Positions 33,688 to 41,893 of a stretch of DNA of 64,000 nt are shown in pieces. A program made the translations under genes and the position numbers. A model generated the notes under the pieces. That model was given only the letters and a program-made list of their open reading frames with translations, did no database searches and had not been told where the DNA came from. How positions within the stretch are numbered: position 1 is the first letter of the stretch; every line of letters begins with the position of its first letter. The stretch comes from Shiella aurantiaca (GTDB lineage Bacteria; Bacteroidota; Bacteroidia; Cytophagales; Cyclobacteriaceae), in the NCBI GenBank assembly GCA_030412945.1, contig JAUHJS010000001.1:635709-699708 (forward strand). Direction: 5' to 3'.

Positions 33688-34359
33688 ATGAAAAGAGCAC
33701 TACTTTCCTGTATTCTTCTTATCGTTTTTATTTCAGTAGCCAATGCACAGTGCGATTCATGTGTAATTAAAGATACCCCTACGCCCGACTACTGTTATCT
33801 TAATAAAAATTTTCCGGAATATTGTGCCCAGTTCAACCTCAATGGCCCCTATATCTACCTGAAAAGTGGAAAAAAGACGGTGAAGAAAATCCCTAATCTA
33901 AACAATAACGATTTGGTCTATTTTATCACCTTAGCCGCTGATAAAAAATTGAAGCTTACGGCCATGGAAATGCTTTTCCTCCGCGAAGGCTTCAGTGTGT
34001 GGAATATCGAAAAGAAAAAAGTAGGCTATACCTTTTCAGAAACGGGATTAGGCACCAAAATCAAAACTATGGGTGAAGGTGCAAAAAATCAGAAAGGAGA
34101 AACGGTAAAAGTCCATTATTCAGGTTACTTGCTAGATGGCACTAAATTCGATAGCTCGTATGATCGCAATGCCCCCATCTCGGTGGCCGTAGGCGAAGGA
34201 CGTGTAATCAAAGGCTGGGACGAAGCCCTACTCCAATTGCCAAAAGGCACCAAAGCCTCCTTATATATCCCGGCAGAACTTGCTTATGGCGCGCGCGCGG
34301 TAGGTAGTATTCCGGCTAATTCGGTTTTGATATTTGAAATAGAAATTCTCGAAGACTAA
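33688..34359 (+). CDS. Exported FKBP-type prolyl isomerase
   Basis: A 223-residue protein with a Sec signal peptide (to about residue 21, ANAQC). It could be lipidated at Cys22, although AQC is a weak lipobox. The region of about 23-125 holds several cysteines and no known domain. The C-terminal FKBP fold (about 130-223) has the family signatures VKVHYSGYLLDGTKFDSSY, VIKGWDEALLQLPKGTKASLYIP and LAYGARAVGSIPANSVLIFEIEIL. It catalyses cis-trans isomerisation of peptidyl-proline in the envelope. It is likely co-transcribed with the phosphoesterase 5 bases downstream. Confidence 0.92.
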   Translation: MKRALLSCILLIVFISVANAQCDSCVIKDTPTPDYCYLNKNFPEYCAQFNLNGPYIYLKSGKKTVKKIPNLNNNDLVYFITLAADKKLKLTAMEMLFLREGFSVWNIEKKKVGYTFSETGLGTKIKTMGEGAKNQKGETVKVHYSGYLLDGTKFDSSYDRNAPISVAVGEGRVIKGWDEALLQLPKGTKASLYIPAELAYGARAVGSIPANSVLIFEIEILED

Positions 34360-34364
34360 GCCCA

Positions 34365-34859
34365 ATGCGGATTGGCCTTTTGTCGGACACGCACAGTTAT
34401 ATAGACGAGCGTATCCTGCATCACCTCAGTGGATGCGATGAAATATGGCATGCCGGAGATGTGGGCAATCTTTCGGTGATTGAATCACTGCAAGCACTCA
34501 AACCCTTGGTGGGTGTTTATGGAAATATCGATGACCCTACTGTTCGGGGTATTTTCCCTGAAAAGCAAGTATTTGAGCGCGAGGGAGTGCGGATTTTGAT
34601 GCTGCACATAGCAGGTGCCCCGCCCAAGTACAATCCTGTAGCCCGCCAGTTGCTCAAAGAACACAAACCCGACCTATTGGTGTGTGGCCATTCGCATATT
34701 TTACGAGTAGTCTCCGATAAGGATAATCAGGTGCTATACATGAACCCCGGAGCAGCCGGAAAGCACGGTTTCCACAAGGTGCGCACCTTACTCACCTTTC
34801 ATTTACATCAAGGCAAAGTAGAACAAGCCCAAGTGGTAGAGCTTGGCAAAAGGACATAA
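34365..34859 (+). CDS. Metallophosphoesterase, YfcE/MJ0936-type phosphodiesterase
   Basis: A 164-residue calcineurin-fold enzyme without a signal peptide. The five metal motifs are all present: LLSDTH (D8/H10), HAGDVGN, VYGNID, LMLHIAG and CGHSHI. The length matches the small cytoplasmic phosphodiesterases such as YfcE, whose natural substrate is unclear. It starts 5 bases after the FKBP gene and probably shares its transcript. Fold certain, substrate unknown. Confidence 0.92.
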   Translation: MRIGLLSDTHSYIDERILHHLSGCDEIWHAGDVGNLSVIESLQALKPLVGVYGNIDDPTVRGIFPEKQVFEREGVRILMLHIAGAPPKYNPVARQLLKEHKPDLLVCGHSHILRVVSDKDNQVLYMNPGAAGKHGFHKVRTLLTFHLHQGKVEQAQVVELGKRT

Positions 34860-34861
34860 AA

Positions 34862-34896
34862 AAAGCGATTGGCAACCAATCGCTTTACTATTTTTT
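34862..34896 (+). terminator. Terminator of the FKBP-phosphoesterase transcript
   Basis: A perfect 11-bp stem AAAGCGATTGG (34862-34872) and CCAATCGCTTT (34876-34886) with loop CAA, followed after ACTA by six T (34891-34896). Confidence 0.9.
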
Positions 34897-34912
34897 AATC
34901 GGCTACCGATTA
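34896..34912. terminator. Second hairpin overlapping the stop codon of the small basic protein
   Basis: TAATCGG (34896-34902) pairs perfectly with CCGATTA (34906-34912), loop CTA. The last three bases are the stop codon of the convergent minus-strand gene. Directly follows the larger hairpin. Confidence 0.5.
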
Positions 34913-35116
34913 TTCAGCCGAAGGTTCTTCAGAAGATTCTGCTTTAGCAGCCTTCTTGGTAGTTTTCTTAGCTGGTGTAGCAAAAGAAGCTTTTAGCTCT
35001 TCAATATCCACGTTTTTGATAACCGGCTTAGCCATACGCTGACCGATTTTGATAACGCGACCGTTAGCTACGTTTTTATTTCTTCTATCTTTTCTTTTTA
35101 ATCTAGTTACCGACAT
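34910..35116 (-). CDS. 68-residue basic protein of unknown function
   Basis: A small protein starting at ATG 35116, chosen because a promoter -7 element lies 28 bases upstream (35144-35151) and the ten residues of a longer frame (ATG 35146) would overlap that element. The N-terminal half is strongly basic (SVTRLKRKDRRNKNVANGRVIKIGQRM), resembling small ribosome- or RNA-associated proteins. The middle VIKNVDIEELKASFA is well ordered, and the tail is an Ala/Lys-rich then Glu-rich low-complexity run. No named domain is recognised. I recall this protein as conserved in Cytophagales, unverified. Confidence 0.85.
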   Translation of the reverse strand: MSVTRLKRKDRRNKNVANGRVIKIGQRMAKPVIKNVDIEELKASFATPAKKTTKKAAKAESSEEPSAE

Positions 35117-35143
35117 GGGAATTCTTGTTTTAATAAAGGAGTG

Positions 35144-35151
35144 CAAATATA
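35144..35151 (-). promoter_or_regulatory. -7 element of the 68-residue basic protein gene
   Basis: Minus strand TATATTTG (35151-35144), a consensus -7 element 28 bases upstream of ATG 35116. Confidence 0.58.
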
Positions 35152-35190
35152 ATGGCTTTTAGCATTCCCTCCTAAAAAGCTTAGCACAAA

Positions 35191-36102
35191 TTAATTACCC
35201 TGGGTAGTAATACTGGGCAATTCCATACGATACTCACCAAACCCGGCAAAAATACCATATGCATTGGTAATATTGGAATATACACTTACAGGCTCTGCAA
35301 AAGGGTTTCCTTCATTGTAGGTATGATTATTATAGCTTCTCACAAAAAGGTAATACTCTTCTGAAATATTTTTAAGATTTATACTATTGGTAATACGTAC
35401 TCCTTCATATTCATAGGCACTATAATCAGGAACCATCAAACGCAAGGTATATTGTTTACCATCAAATGAATCATCGAGCACATACACAGAGCCTCCATTT
35501 TCATCGGTCACAACGGAGGGATCATCACTAATAATATAGTTTGGATAAGAATAATAATCATAAACAGTATCTTCTCCCACTACATAATAATTGATGATAT
35601 TTTGTTGCATTTCAAGCAGATAGGTTTGATTACCCGGCAAATCGGTAAAAGTCATTTCCAAAATATGGTAAGTCTGGTAATCACGCACGATACTTTGTCC
35701 GGTGAAGTGCAATGACTCAATCGGTACAATGGGCTGTGCTATTGCAGTGGCCTCTGCTGTTTGGTAGTTGGTATGCGAAGCCTCTATCCGATAGGTTTTT
35801 CCAGCCTCTGGTCGTGCATCCCTGTCGGGTAAAAACAGATTGCGCGATTCATCAAACACCAGTTGACACACCAATTGATCACCCTCAAACACCCGCACAT
35901 TCGCATTAATCAAGTGTGTAGGATAGGTATCGTCCAAAATATAACGTGAATAATAGACTTCTGCTGAAAATACCGAATCGGTACTAAAAAGGCTATTGAC
36001 CACCAATTTACTTGGCTCGCGCGGCACGTCTACATCTACCACCATTTCGCACGAAAAAAAGCTAGTAGCTAGGAGAAGAGAATATATAAAATACTTTTTC
36101 AT
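35191..36102 (-). CDS. DUF4249 outer-membrane lipoprotein
   Basis: A 303-residue lipoprotein (signal to FFSC, lipid Cys18) matching DUF4249: the opening VDVDVPREPSKLVVNSLFSTDS, the Y-rich AEVYYSRYILDD, the EAGKTYRIEASHTNYQTAEA segment and the beta-strand-rich C terminus. DUF4249 proteins are encoded with TonB-dependent receptors in Bacteroidota, much as SusD with SusC, and are thought to act on the cell surface in nutrient uptake. Here the receptor gene lies 3 bases upstream, so the two form an operon. Ligand unknown. Confidence 0.9.
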   Translation of the reverse strand: MKKYFIYSLLLATSFFSCEMVVDVDVPREPSKLVVNSLFSTDSVFSAEVYYSRYILDDTYPTHLINANVRVFEGDQLVCQLVFDESRNLFLPDRDARPEAGKTYRIEASHTNYQTAEATAIAQPIVPIESLHFTGQSIVRDYQTYHILEMTFTDLPGNQTYLLEMQQNIINYYVVGEDTVYDYYSYPNYIISDDPSVVTDENGGSVYVLDDSFDGKQYTLRLMVPDYSAYEYEGVRITNSINLKNISEEYYLFVRSYNNHTYNEGNPFAEPVSVYSNITNAYGIFAGFGEYRMELPSITTQGN

Positions 36103-36105
36103 GGC

Positions 36106-38445
36106 TTAAAAACTAAATTGATAACTAACCGAAGGAAGGAAAGGAAACAGGCTATACTGGACGAACTTTTTATTGCCCCTTTGATCATAGCCCGTGGTTA
36201 AGAAGAATGGATTTCGTCTATTGTAGGCATTATAGATGGCAAATACCCACTTTTGTTCGCCCCATTTTCTTTCCTTTTTGAAGCTAAAGCTTACGTCCAT
36301 ACGATGATAGGCTCGCATACGGAAGCCGTTGCGTCCTTCGTAGTGATTGATTTCGTAGCCGGCATACCCATAGTAGCCCCCTTGCATGGAAGGCCCTGGA
36401 TAGGTAGCTACGGGTAGAGAGATGGCATTTCCGGTACCATACACCCACACTAAGGAAAAATCCACCACATTGCTCAGGGCATACGTTCCGGTTACGCTCA
36501 CATCATGCCTACGGTCGTACTTATACGGAAAAGCTTTACCAAAATTAATAGCATCGAACTGTCGGGTGGTTTTCGACCAGGTATAGCCGAGCCAGCCTGT
36601 TAAAGGACCTGAACGTTTTTGTAAGAAAAGCTCTGCCCCATAACTCAAGCCATCGCCCACTTCTACCAGCGTCTGCCAATCGCGGCCCGGCTCGGTGAAG
36701 CCCGCACCCTCCTTGTATTCGATGATATTTTCCATGGTTTTGTAATAGGCCTCGGCACTGAATTCGTAACGCTTGTCTAGCATTTTAGCCACACCAAAAG
36801 CCACCTGATGCGATTGCTGTGGTTTGATATTGTTCGTAGCGGGCACCCACAAATCGGTCGGAAGACCTATGCCTGAATTAGTAAGCAAATGGATATACTG
36901 GGTCATTTGGGCGTATGAACCTTTGATAGAGAAATCTGCCGGAAGCAGCAAGCGAGCCGCCACGCGTGGCTGCAAGGAATGGTACACTTCGTCCTCCACA
37001 AAAAAAGCGGAATAGTGCAGACCCGCATTTACCTTCAGCATGCTGCCAATCTTGATATCATCCTCTATATAGTTCGCCAGTTCTAAAGCATAAATACTAC
37101 CAGTACTAATCACGGTATCAATCACATCGGTAGCCTTTAAATTAGCCGCACCGGGATTAAAACGGTGGTCGATTATATTGCTACCGAACTTAATAAAATG
37201 GTTGGGATTGGGTAGATAATCAAAATCTACTTTGAGGGCATAATCCCTAATACCAGACAGGTATTGACTCAGGTAAATATCTTTCTGACCATTAATAACT
37301 TCCTGATACTCGTTGTAAATATTGAAACGATAGCGACTGTAAGTGGCGGTTACATTGCTAAACAACTTAGGTGTAAGCACGTGATTCCAGCGCAGAGCCG
37401 AGGTGATATTTCCCCAGCGTAGCCCAAACTCATCTCTGTATTCATCGCTACTATTAGGATTAAATATCGAATAATCGTTTCGGGCGTAAGCCTTATCATC
37501 GCCCGTATACACGCTAAAATATAGACGGTCTCTATCCGAAAAGCGGTAGTTCAGCTTGGTATTGATATCATAAAAATAATAGCCAGCCACTACCTCCCCA
37601 TCGGATTGCATCTTGATGAGTGGCCTTGTCAAAACATCGATATAGGTTCTTCGTGCAGAAACAATTAAGGAACTTTTGTCTTTTTTGAGTGGCCCTTCCA
37701 CCGTCAGTTTGGAGGCAATCAAGCCAATAGCGCCCTCCCCCTTCCATTCCTTATTATTACCTTCCTTCATACTGATATCAATCACCGAAGAAAGTCTACC
37801 ACCATAGCGGGCAGGAAAGCCGCCTTTAATCAACTCTACATTATTAATGGCATCGGCATTAAATACCGAAAAGAATCCGAATAAATGCGAGGCATTGTAT
37901 ACAGGAACCCCATCGAGCAAAATCAAATTCTGGTCAGGGCCGCCCCCGCGGACATAAATCCCGCTAGAGCCTTCAGTGCCCGATTGTACACCGGGCAATA
38001 GTTGTATTACTTTCAGCAAATCGACCTCGCCAAAAAAGGCGGGCATGCGCTTAATTTGCTGGATGGGCACATTGATGCTACTCATGCGGGTACTTTCCTG
38101 AATGGGTTCGGTAAAGGCATCAGCCTCTACTACAACCTCCTCCAATACTTGCCCCACAAGCTGTATATTCATCACACGGTCTTGGGTAAGGGGTACAGTA
38201 AGCGTTTGACTCTGGTAGCCCACATAAGAAAAAGTAAGGGTGACCTCCTCTTGAGCGGGTAAAGTTAGACTGAAGTAGCCATAATAATTGGTAGTGGTAC
38301 CTTGAAAGGTAGCAGGATTATACACACTAGCCCCAATAAGCGATTCTCCGCTTTGGGCATCTTTCAAATAGCCACTAATGGTATATTTCTGGCCCAAAGA
38401 GGAGAATCCGGCTAGGCAAAGCCAGATAAGTAATAGGTTTTTCAT
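36106..38445 (-). CDS. TonB-dependent outer-membrane receptor
   Basis: A 779-residue receptor. A signal peptide (to about 18) is followed by a carboxypeptidase-regulatory-like domain (about 20-105; YTISGYLKDAQSGESLIGASVY). The plug domain follows (about 115-225, with GTEGSSGIYVRGGGPDQNLILLDGVPVYN and INNVELIKGGFPARYGGRLSSVIDISM), and then a 22-strand-type beta-barrel with alternating aromatic residues ending in SYQFSF, a C-terminal Phe as required for barrel assembly. It imports a ligand across the outer membrane using TonB/ExbBD energy; an exb operon lies at 12492-14717. It is paired with the DUF4249 lipoprotein. Substrate unknown. Confidence 0.95.
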   Translation of the reverse strand: MKNLLLIWLCLAGFSSLGQKYTISGYLKDAQSGESLIGASVYNPATFQGTTTNYYGYFSLTLPAQEEVTLTFSYVGYQSQTLTVPLTQDRVMNIQLVGQVLEEVVVEADAFTEPIQESTRMSSINVPIQQIKRMPAFFGEVDLLKVIQLLPGVQSGTEGSSGIYVRGGGPDQNLILLDGVPVYNASHLFGFFSVFNADAINNVELIKGGFPARYGGRLSSVIDISMKEGNNKEWKGEGAIGLIASKLTVEGPLKKDKSSLIVSARRTYIDVLTRPLIKMQSDGEVVAGYYFYDINTKLNYRFSDRDRLYFSVYTGDDKAYARNDYSIFNPNSSDEYRDEFGLRWGNITSALRWNHVLTPKLFSNVTATYSRYRFNIYNEYQEVINGQKDIYLSQYLSGIRDYALKVDFDYLPNPNHFIKFGSNIIDHRFNPGAANLKATDVIDTVISTGSIYALELANYIEDDIKIGSMLKVNAGLHYSAFFVEDEVYHSLQPRVAARLLLPADFSIKGSYAQMTQYIHLLTNSGIGLPTDLWVPATNNIKPQQSHQVAFGVAKMLDKRYEFSAEAYYKTMENIIEYKEGAGFTEPGRDWQTLVEVGDGLSYGAELFLQKRSGPLTGWLGYTWSKTTRQFDAINFGKAFPYKYDRRHDVSVTGTYALSNVVDFSLVWVYGTGNAISLPVATYPGPSMQGGYYGYAGYEINHYEGRNGFRMRAYHRMDVSFSFKKERKWGEQKWVFAIYNAYNRRNPFFLTTGYDQRGNKKFVQYSLFPFLPSVSYQFSF

Positions 38446-38552
38446 CTTAGGTTTTAGTTGGTTTTAGATTCATAATGCAGATTCAACGAATAGTAACAAG
38501 TCTTCTTATTTTGATTGATTCAAAAATGACGTTAGAGGATATTAGATGAATA

Positions 38553-38560
38553 CAAAACTA
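38553..38560 (-). promoter_or_regulatory. -7 element of the TonB receptor operon
   Basis: Minus strand TAGTTTTG (38560-38553) matches TAnnTTTG, giving a leader of about 100 bases before ATG 38445. No -33 box found. Confidence 0.45.
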
Positions 38561-38642
38561 GACAAAATAAATTACATCTTATACTAAGACACCTTAGACT
38601 GAGAGGTGGTTGTAATATCAAATTGAGGAGAGCTAATTCGTT

Positions 38643-38659
38643 TATTTTTGCTAGTTTTG
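38643..38659 (+). promoter_or_regulatory. Two overlapping-range -7 elements before hisS
   Basis: TATTTTTG (38643-38650) and TAGTTTTG (38652-38659) both match TAnnTTTG and lie 27 and 18 bases before ATG 38677. A TTG at 38623-38625 sits 17 bp before the first, slightly short for -33. The second would give an almost leaderless message. Confidence 0.52.
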
Positions 38660-38676
38660 CGTGAATTTTTCTACAC

Positions 38677-40047
38677 ATGAGTATTCAGAAACCCAGTATC
38701 CCTAAAGGCACGCGCGATTTTGGTCCTAGCCAGATGGCGAAGCGCAACTATATTTTCCGCCACATCAGAAGCACTTTTGAAAAGTTTGGCTTTATGCCCT
38801 TAGAAACACCAACGATGGAAAACCTGAGTGTGCTGACCGGAAAATATGGGGAAGAGGGCGACCAACTCTTGTTTAAAATCCTCAATTCGGGCGATTTCCT
38901 GAAAGATGTACCTGAAGACAAGCTGAAAAAAGATAATGCGAAAGCCCTTACCTTCGATATTGCTGAAAAGGGCCTCCGCTATGACCTCACTGTGCCTTTT
39001 GCGCGCTATGTGGTCATGAATCAGCATGAAATTACTTTCCCTTTTAAACGCTACCAGATACAACCCGTTTGGCGAGCCGACCGTCCACAAAAGGGGCGTT
39101 ATCGCGAGTTTTATCAGTGCGATGCCGATGTGGTAGGCACCGATTCTTTGCTTTGCGAGGCCGAAATCGTGCTGATGATTCATGAAGTATTTGAAAAACT
39201 GCAACTCAGCGATTACGCAATCAAAATTAACAACCGCAAAATCCTGACGGCCATTACCGAATACATAGGGGCAGCCGGAAAAGAATCGGAGTTTTGTGTA
39301 GCCATTGATAAGTTGGATAAGATAGGTTTAGAAAAAGTAAACGAAGAACTCGCCCAGCGTGGCTTTTCTTCCGAAGCTATCCAAAAAGCCCAGCCTTTTA
39401 TTGTGCTCAAAGGTACTAATGAAGAAAAGCTCAGCAGTCTGCAAGCTACTCTGGGTCAATTGCCTAGCGGGGAAGCTGGACTATCGGAATTACAACGCGT
39501 ATTCGATTACCTAAAAGCCTTTGGCGTGTCTATTCCTCAGGTAGACTTTGACATCACCCTAGCGCGTGGTCTCTCCTACTATACCGGGGCAATTTTTGAA
39601 GTGAAAGTGAACAATGTATCCATAGGAAGCGTAAGCGGTGGCGGACGTTACGATAACCTTACGGGCGTGTTTGGATTGCCGGGCGTTTCAGGCGTTGGCT
39701 TCTCCTTTGGAGTAGATAGACTATATGATGTATTGGAAGAATTGAACCTCTTCCCATCCGAAGCCCATACCAGTACGCAAATTTTGATTGCCAACTTTGA
39801 TAGCGACAGCGAGCGTTTTGCGCTGCCACTGTTGAAGAAACTGCGCGAGGCAGGCATTCGGGCGGAAATTTTCCCTGAGTCGGCCAAAATGAAGAAACAA
39901 ATGAATTATGCCGACAAAAAGCAGATTCCGTTTGTGCTTATGGCTGGTCCTGACGAAATCGCTTCGGGTCAGCTCGGCTTTAAAAACATGATTACGGGTG
40001 AACAAAAAGCCCTTACTTTCGACCAAATACTAGCACTATTTAACTAA
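38677..40047 (+). CDS. hisS: Histidyl-tRNA synthetase
   Basis: A 456-residue class II synthetase. Motifs: PKGTRDF near the start, motif 2 at RYQIQPVWRADRPQKGRYREFYQCDADVVG, the histidine-binding ARGLSYYTGAIFEV, motif 3 GGGRYDNLTGVFG with VSGVGFSFGVDRLY, and a C-terminal anticodon-binding domain (about 355-456, TQILIANFDSDSERFALPLLKKL). It charges tRNA-His. It lies directly before hutH (gap 7 bases), so synthesis of His-tRNA and histidine breakdown share a transcript. Full length and ordinary. Confidence 0.97.
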   Translation: MSIQKPSIPKGTRDFGPSQMAKRNYIFRHIRSTFEKFGFMPLETPTMENLSVLTGKYGEEGDQLLFKILNSGDFLKDVPEDKLKKDNAKALTFDIAEKGLRYDLTVPFARYVVMNQHEITFPFKRYQIQPVWRADRPQKGRYREFYQCDADVVGTDSLLCEAEIVLMIHEVFEKLQLSDYAIKINNRKILTAITEYIGAAGKESEFCVAIDKLDKIGLEKVNEELAQRGFSSEAIQKAQPFIVLKGTNEEKLSSLQATLGQLPSGEAGLSELQRVFDYLKAFGVSIPQVDFDITLARGLSYYTGAIFEVKVNNVSIGSVSGGGRYDNLTGVFGLPGVSGVGFSFGVDRLYDVLEELNLFPSEAHTSTQILIANFDSDSERFALPLLKKLREAGIRAEIFPESAKMKKQMNYADKKQIPFVLMAGPDEIASGQLGFKNMITGEQKALTFDQILALFN

Positions 40048-40054
40048 TCCTCCC

Positions 40055-41548
40055 GTGGCTGACACCATACACTACATTAGTCCTGAGCACCTTAGCTTGG
40101 CAACGATTGCAGCTATTTTGCAAGAAAACAAGAAGCTGGCTTTATCCGAAACAGCCATCAAAAAAATCGTAGACTGCCGCCAATACTTGGACAGAAAAAT
40201 TGCCGAATCAGATACGCCCATTTATGGGATTAATACTGGATTTGGCAGCCTATACAAAAAAAACATCAGCAAGGCCGACTTAGAGCAATTGCAGGTTAAC
40301 CTCATGCTTTCGCATGCCTGTGGCACAGGACAAGAACTCCCGCAAGAAATTGTGCGACTCATGCTGCTATTAAAAATACAATCCTTAGCCTATGGGCACT
40401 CGGGAGTTCAGCTGGCTACCGTTGAGCGATTAGTAGCTTTTTACAATGAAGGTATCTACCCCGTAGTTTATGAATTCGGCTCATTGGGTGCCTCGGGCGA
40501 TTTGGCCCCCTTGGCACACCTTTGCTTACCGCTGATTGGCAAAGGGGATGTGTATAAAGAGGGCAAGAAAATAGAGGCCGCCAGTCTGAATAAAGAAATG
40601 GGCTGGGATATTATCCACCTAAAAGCCAAAGAAGGACTTGCCCTGCTAAATGGCACACAGTTCATGTCCTCCATTGGGATATACCTGCTATTACAAGCGC
40701 AGGAATTGGTCAAAAAAGCGGATACAATTGCCGCACTTTCTTTAGAAGGATTCGATGGCCGCATAGAGCCTTTCGATGCGCTTATCCATCAAATTAGGCC
40801 CCACAAAGGCCAAATGGAAGTAGCTGCACACATGCGTAAGTTATTAACCGGAAGCCAAATTATCAGTCAGGCAAAAAAACACGTGCAAGACCCCTACTCT
40901 TTCCGCTGCATCCCACAGGTGCACGGAGCGAGCCGCGATACCATTAACTATGTGGAACAGGTATTTACTACTGAAATTAATGGCGTAACCGATAACCCCA
41001 ATATTTTTGAGCAGGAAGATAAAATCCTTTCCGGAGGCAATTTCCACGGACAACCTTTGGCTTTGGCATTAGATTTTCTGGCTTTGGCATTAGCCGAAAT
41101 TGGCAACATCTCTGAAAGACGCACCTACCAGCTTATCAGTGGCTTGCGCGAATTGCCCGATTTCTTGGTGGCTAATCCGGGATTAAATTCGGGCCTGATG
41201 ATTCCGCAATACACCGCAGCCAGCATAGTGAGCATGAACAAACAGTATTGCAGCCCTTCTTCCATTGATTCTATTGTATCGTCTAACGGACAAGAAGACC
41301 ACGTGAGTATGGGAGCCAATGCTGCTACCAAGTGTCTGAAAATACTGAACAACCTCTACGCTATATTGGGTATAGAGCTAATCACAGCCGCTCAAGCCTT
41401 GGAATTTAGGCGTCCGCTCCGAAGTTCGGATACCTTAGAAGGCGTGTACCAGAAGTTCCGCACGCAGGTGAACTTTATTGAGAACGACCGCTTTTTACAT
41501 GAAGATATCGAGAAGGCAAAGGCCTTTGTAAAACAAGCAATCCACTAA
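40055..41548 (+). CDS. hutH: Histidine ammonia-lyase (MIO-type)
   Basis: A 497-residue member of the aromatic amino-acid lyase family, starting at GTG 40055. The Ala-Ser-Gly triad that cyclises into the MIO cofactor is A146-S147-G148 in GSLGASGDLAPLAHL. YGINTGFGSL carries the catalytic Tyr, the selectivity pair is S86-H87 in NLMLSHACGTG as in histidine ammonia-lyases, and SNGQEDHVSMGANAATK is the second catalytic region. It converts L-histidine to urocanate and ammonia. No hutU, hutI or hutG is present, so the rest of the pathway is elsewhere or the enzyme serves another purpose. A different amino acid cannot be wholly excluded. Confidence 0.93.
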   Translation: MADTIHYISPEHLSLATIAAILQENKKLALSETAIKKIVDCRQYLDRKIAESDTPIYGINTGFGSLYKKNISKADLEQLQVNLMLSHACGTGQELPQEIVRLMLLLKIQSLAYGHSGVQLATVERLVAFYNEGIYPVVYEFGSLGASGDLAPLAHLCLPLIGKGDVYKEGKKIEAASLNKEMGWDIIHLKAKEGLALLNGTQFMSSIGIYLLLQAQELVKKADTIAALSLEGFDGRIEPFDALIHQIRPHKGQMEVAAHMRKLLTGSQIISQAKKHVQDPYSFRCIPQVHGASRDTINYVEQVFTTEINGVTDNPNIFEQEDKILSGGNFHGQPLALALDFLALALAEIGNISERRTYQLISGLRELPDFLVANPGLNSGLMIPQYTAASIVSMNKQYCSPSSIDSIVSSNGQEDHVSMGANAATKCLKILNNLYAILGIELITAAQALEFRRPLRSSDTLEGVYQKFRTQVNFIENDRFLHEDIEKAKAFVKQAIH

Positions 41549-41560
41549 AAACAGACGAAT

Positions 41561-41893
41561 ATGTTTGATATGATGAAAATGATGGGCAAGGTGAAAGAGA
41601 TGCAAGCCAAGATGAAAGAAGCCCAAGACAAGCTCGTTTACATCACAGCCGAAGGCGAATCGGGCGGAGGCATGGTGAAGGCCACCGTAAACGGCAAAAA
41701 ACAAGTAATCAGACTGGAAATCGACCACGCTTTGCTCAAGCCGGAAGATAAAGACATGGTGCAAGACCTATCTGTGGCGGCTATTAATAAAGCCTTGGAA
41801 GCAGTAGACGAGAAAGCTAAAGAAGAAATCAAAAAAGCCACCGAAGGGATTATGCCCAATATTCCCGGCATGGACTTAGGCGGAATGTTCTGA
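41561..41893 (+). CDS. YbaB/EbfC nucleoid-associated protein
   Basis: A 110-residue protein of the YbaB/EbfC family: a helical methionine- and lysine-rich N terminus (MFDMMKMMGKVKEMQAKMKEAQDKL), then VKATVNGKKQVIRLEIDHALL, the QDLSVAAINKALEAV helix and a glycine-rich C terminus (NIPGMDLGGMF). Such proteins form dimers and bind DNA without strong sequence preference; in many bacteria they sit beside dnaX-recR, which is not the case here. Its stop overlaps the next start (TGATG at 41891-41895), so translation of the glycosyltransferase is coupled to it. Confidence 0.94.
   Translation: MFDMMKMMGKVKEMQAKMKEAQDKLVYITAEGESGGGMVKATVNGKKQVIRLEIDHALLKPEDKDMVQDLSVAAINKALEAVDEKAKEEIKKATEGIMPNIPGMDLGGMF

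Noticed and set aside
35155..35180. Hairpin GCTTTTAG / CTAAAAAGC as a terminator for the DUF4249 gene
   Set aside because: Needs a bulge, has no T-run on the minus strand after it, and overlaps the promoter region of the next gene.
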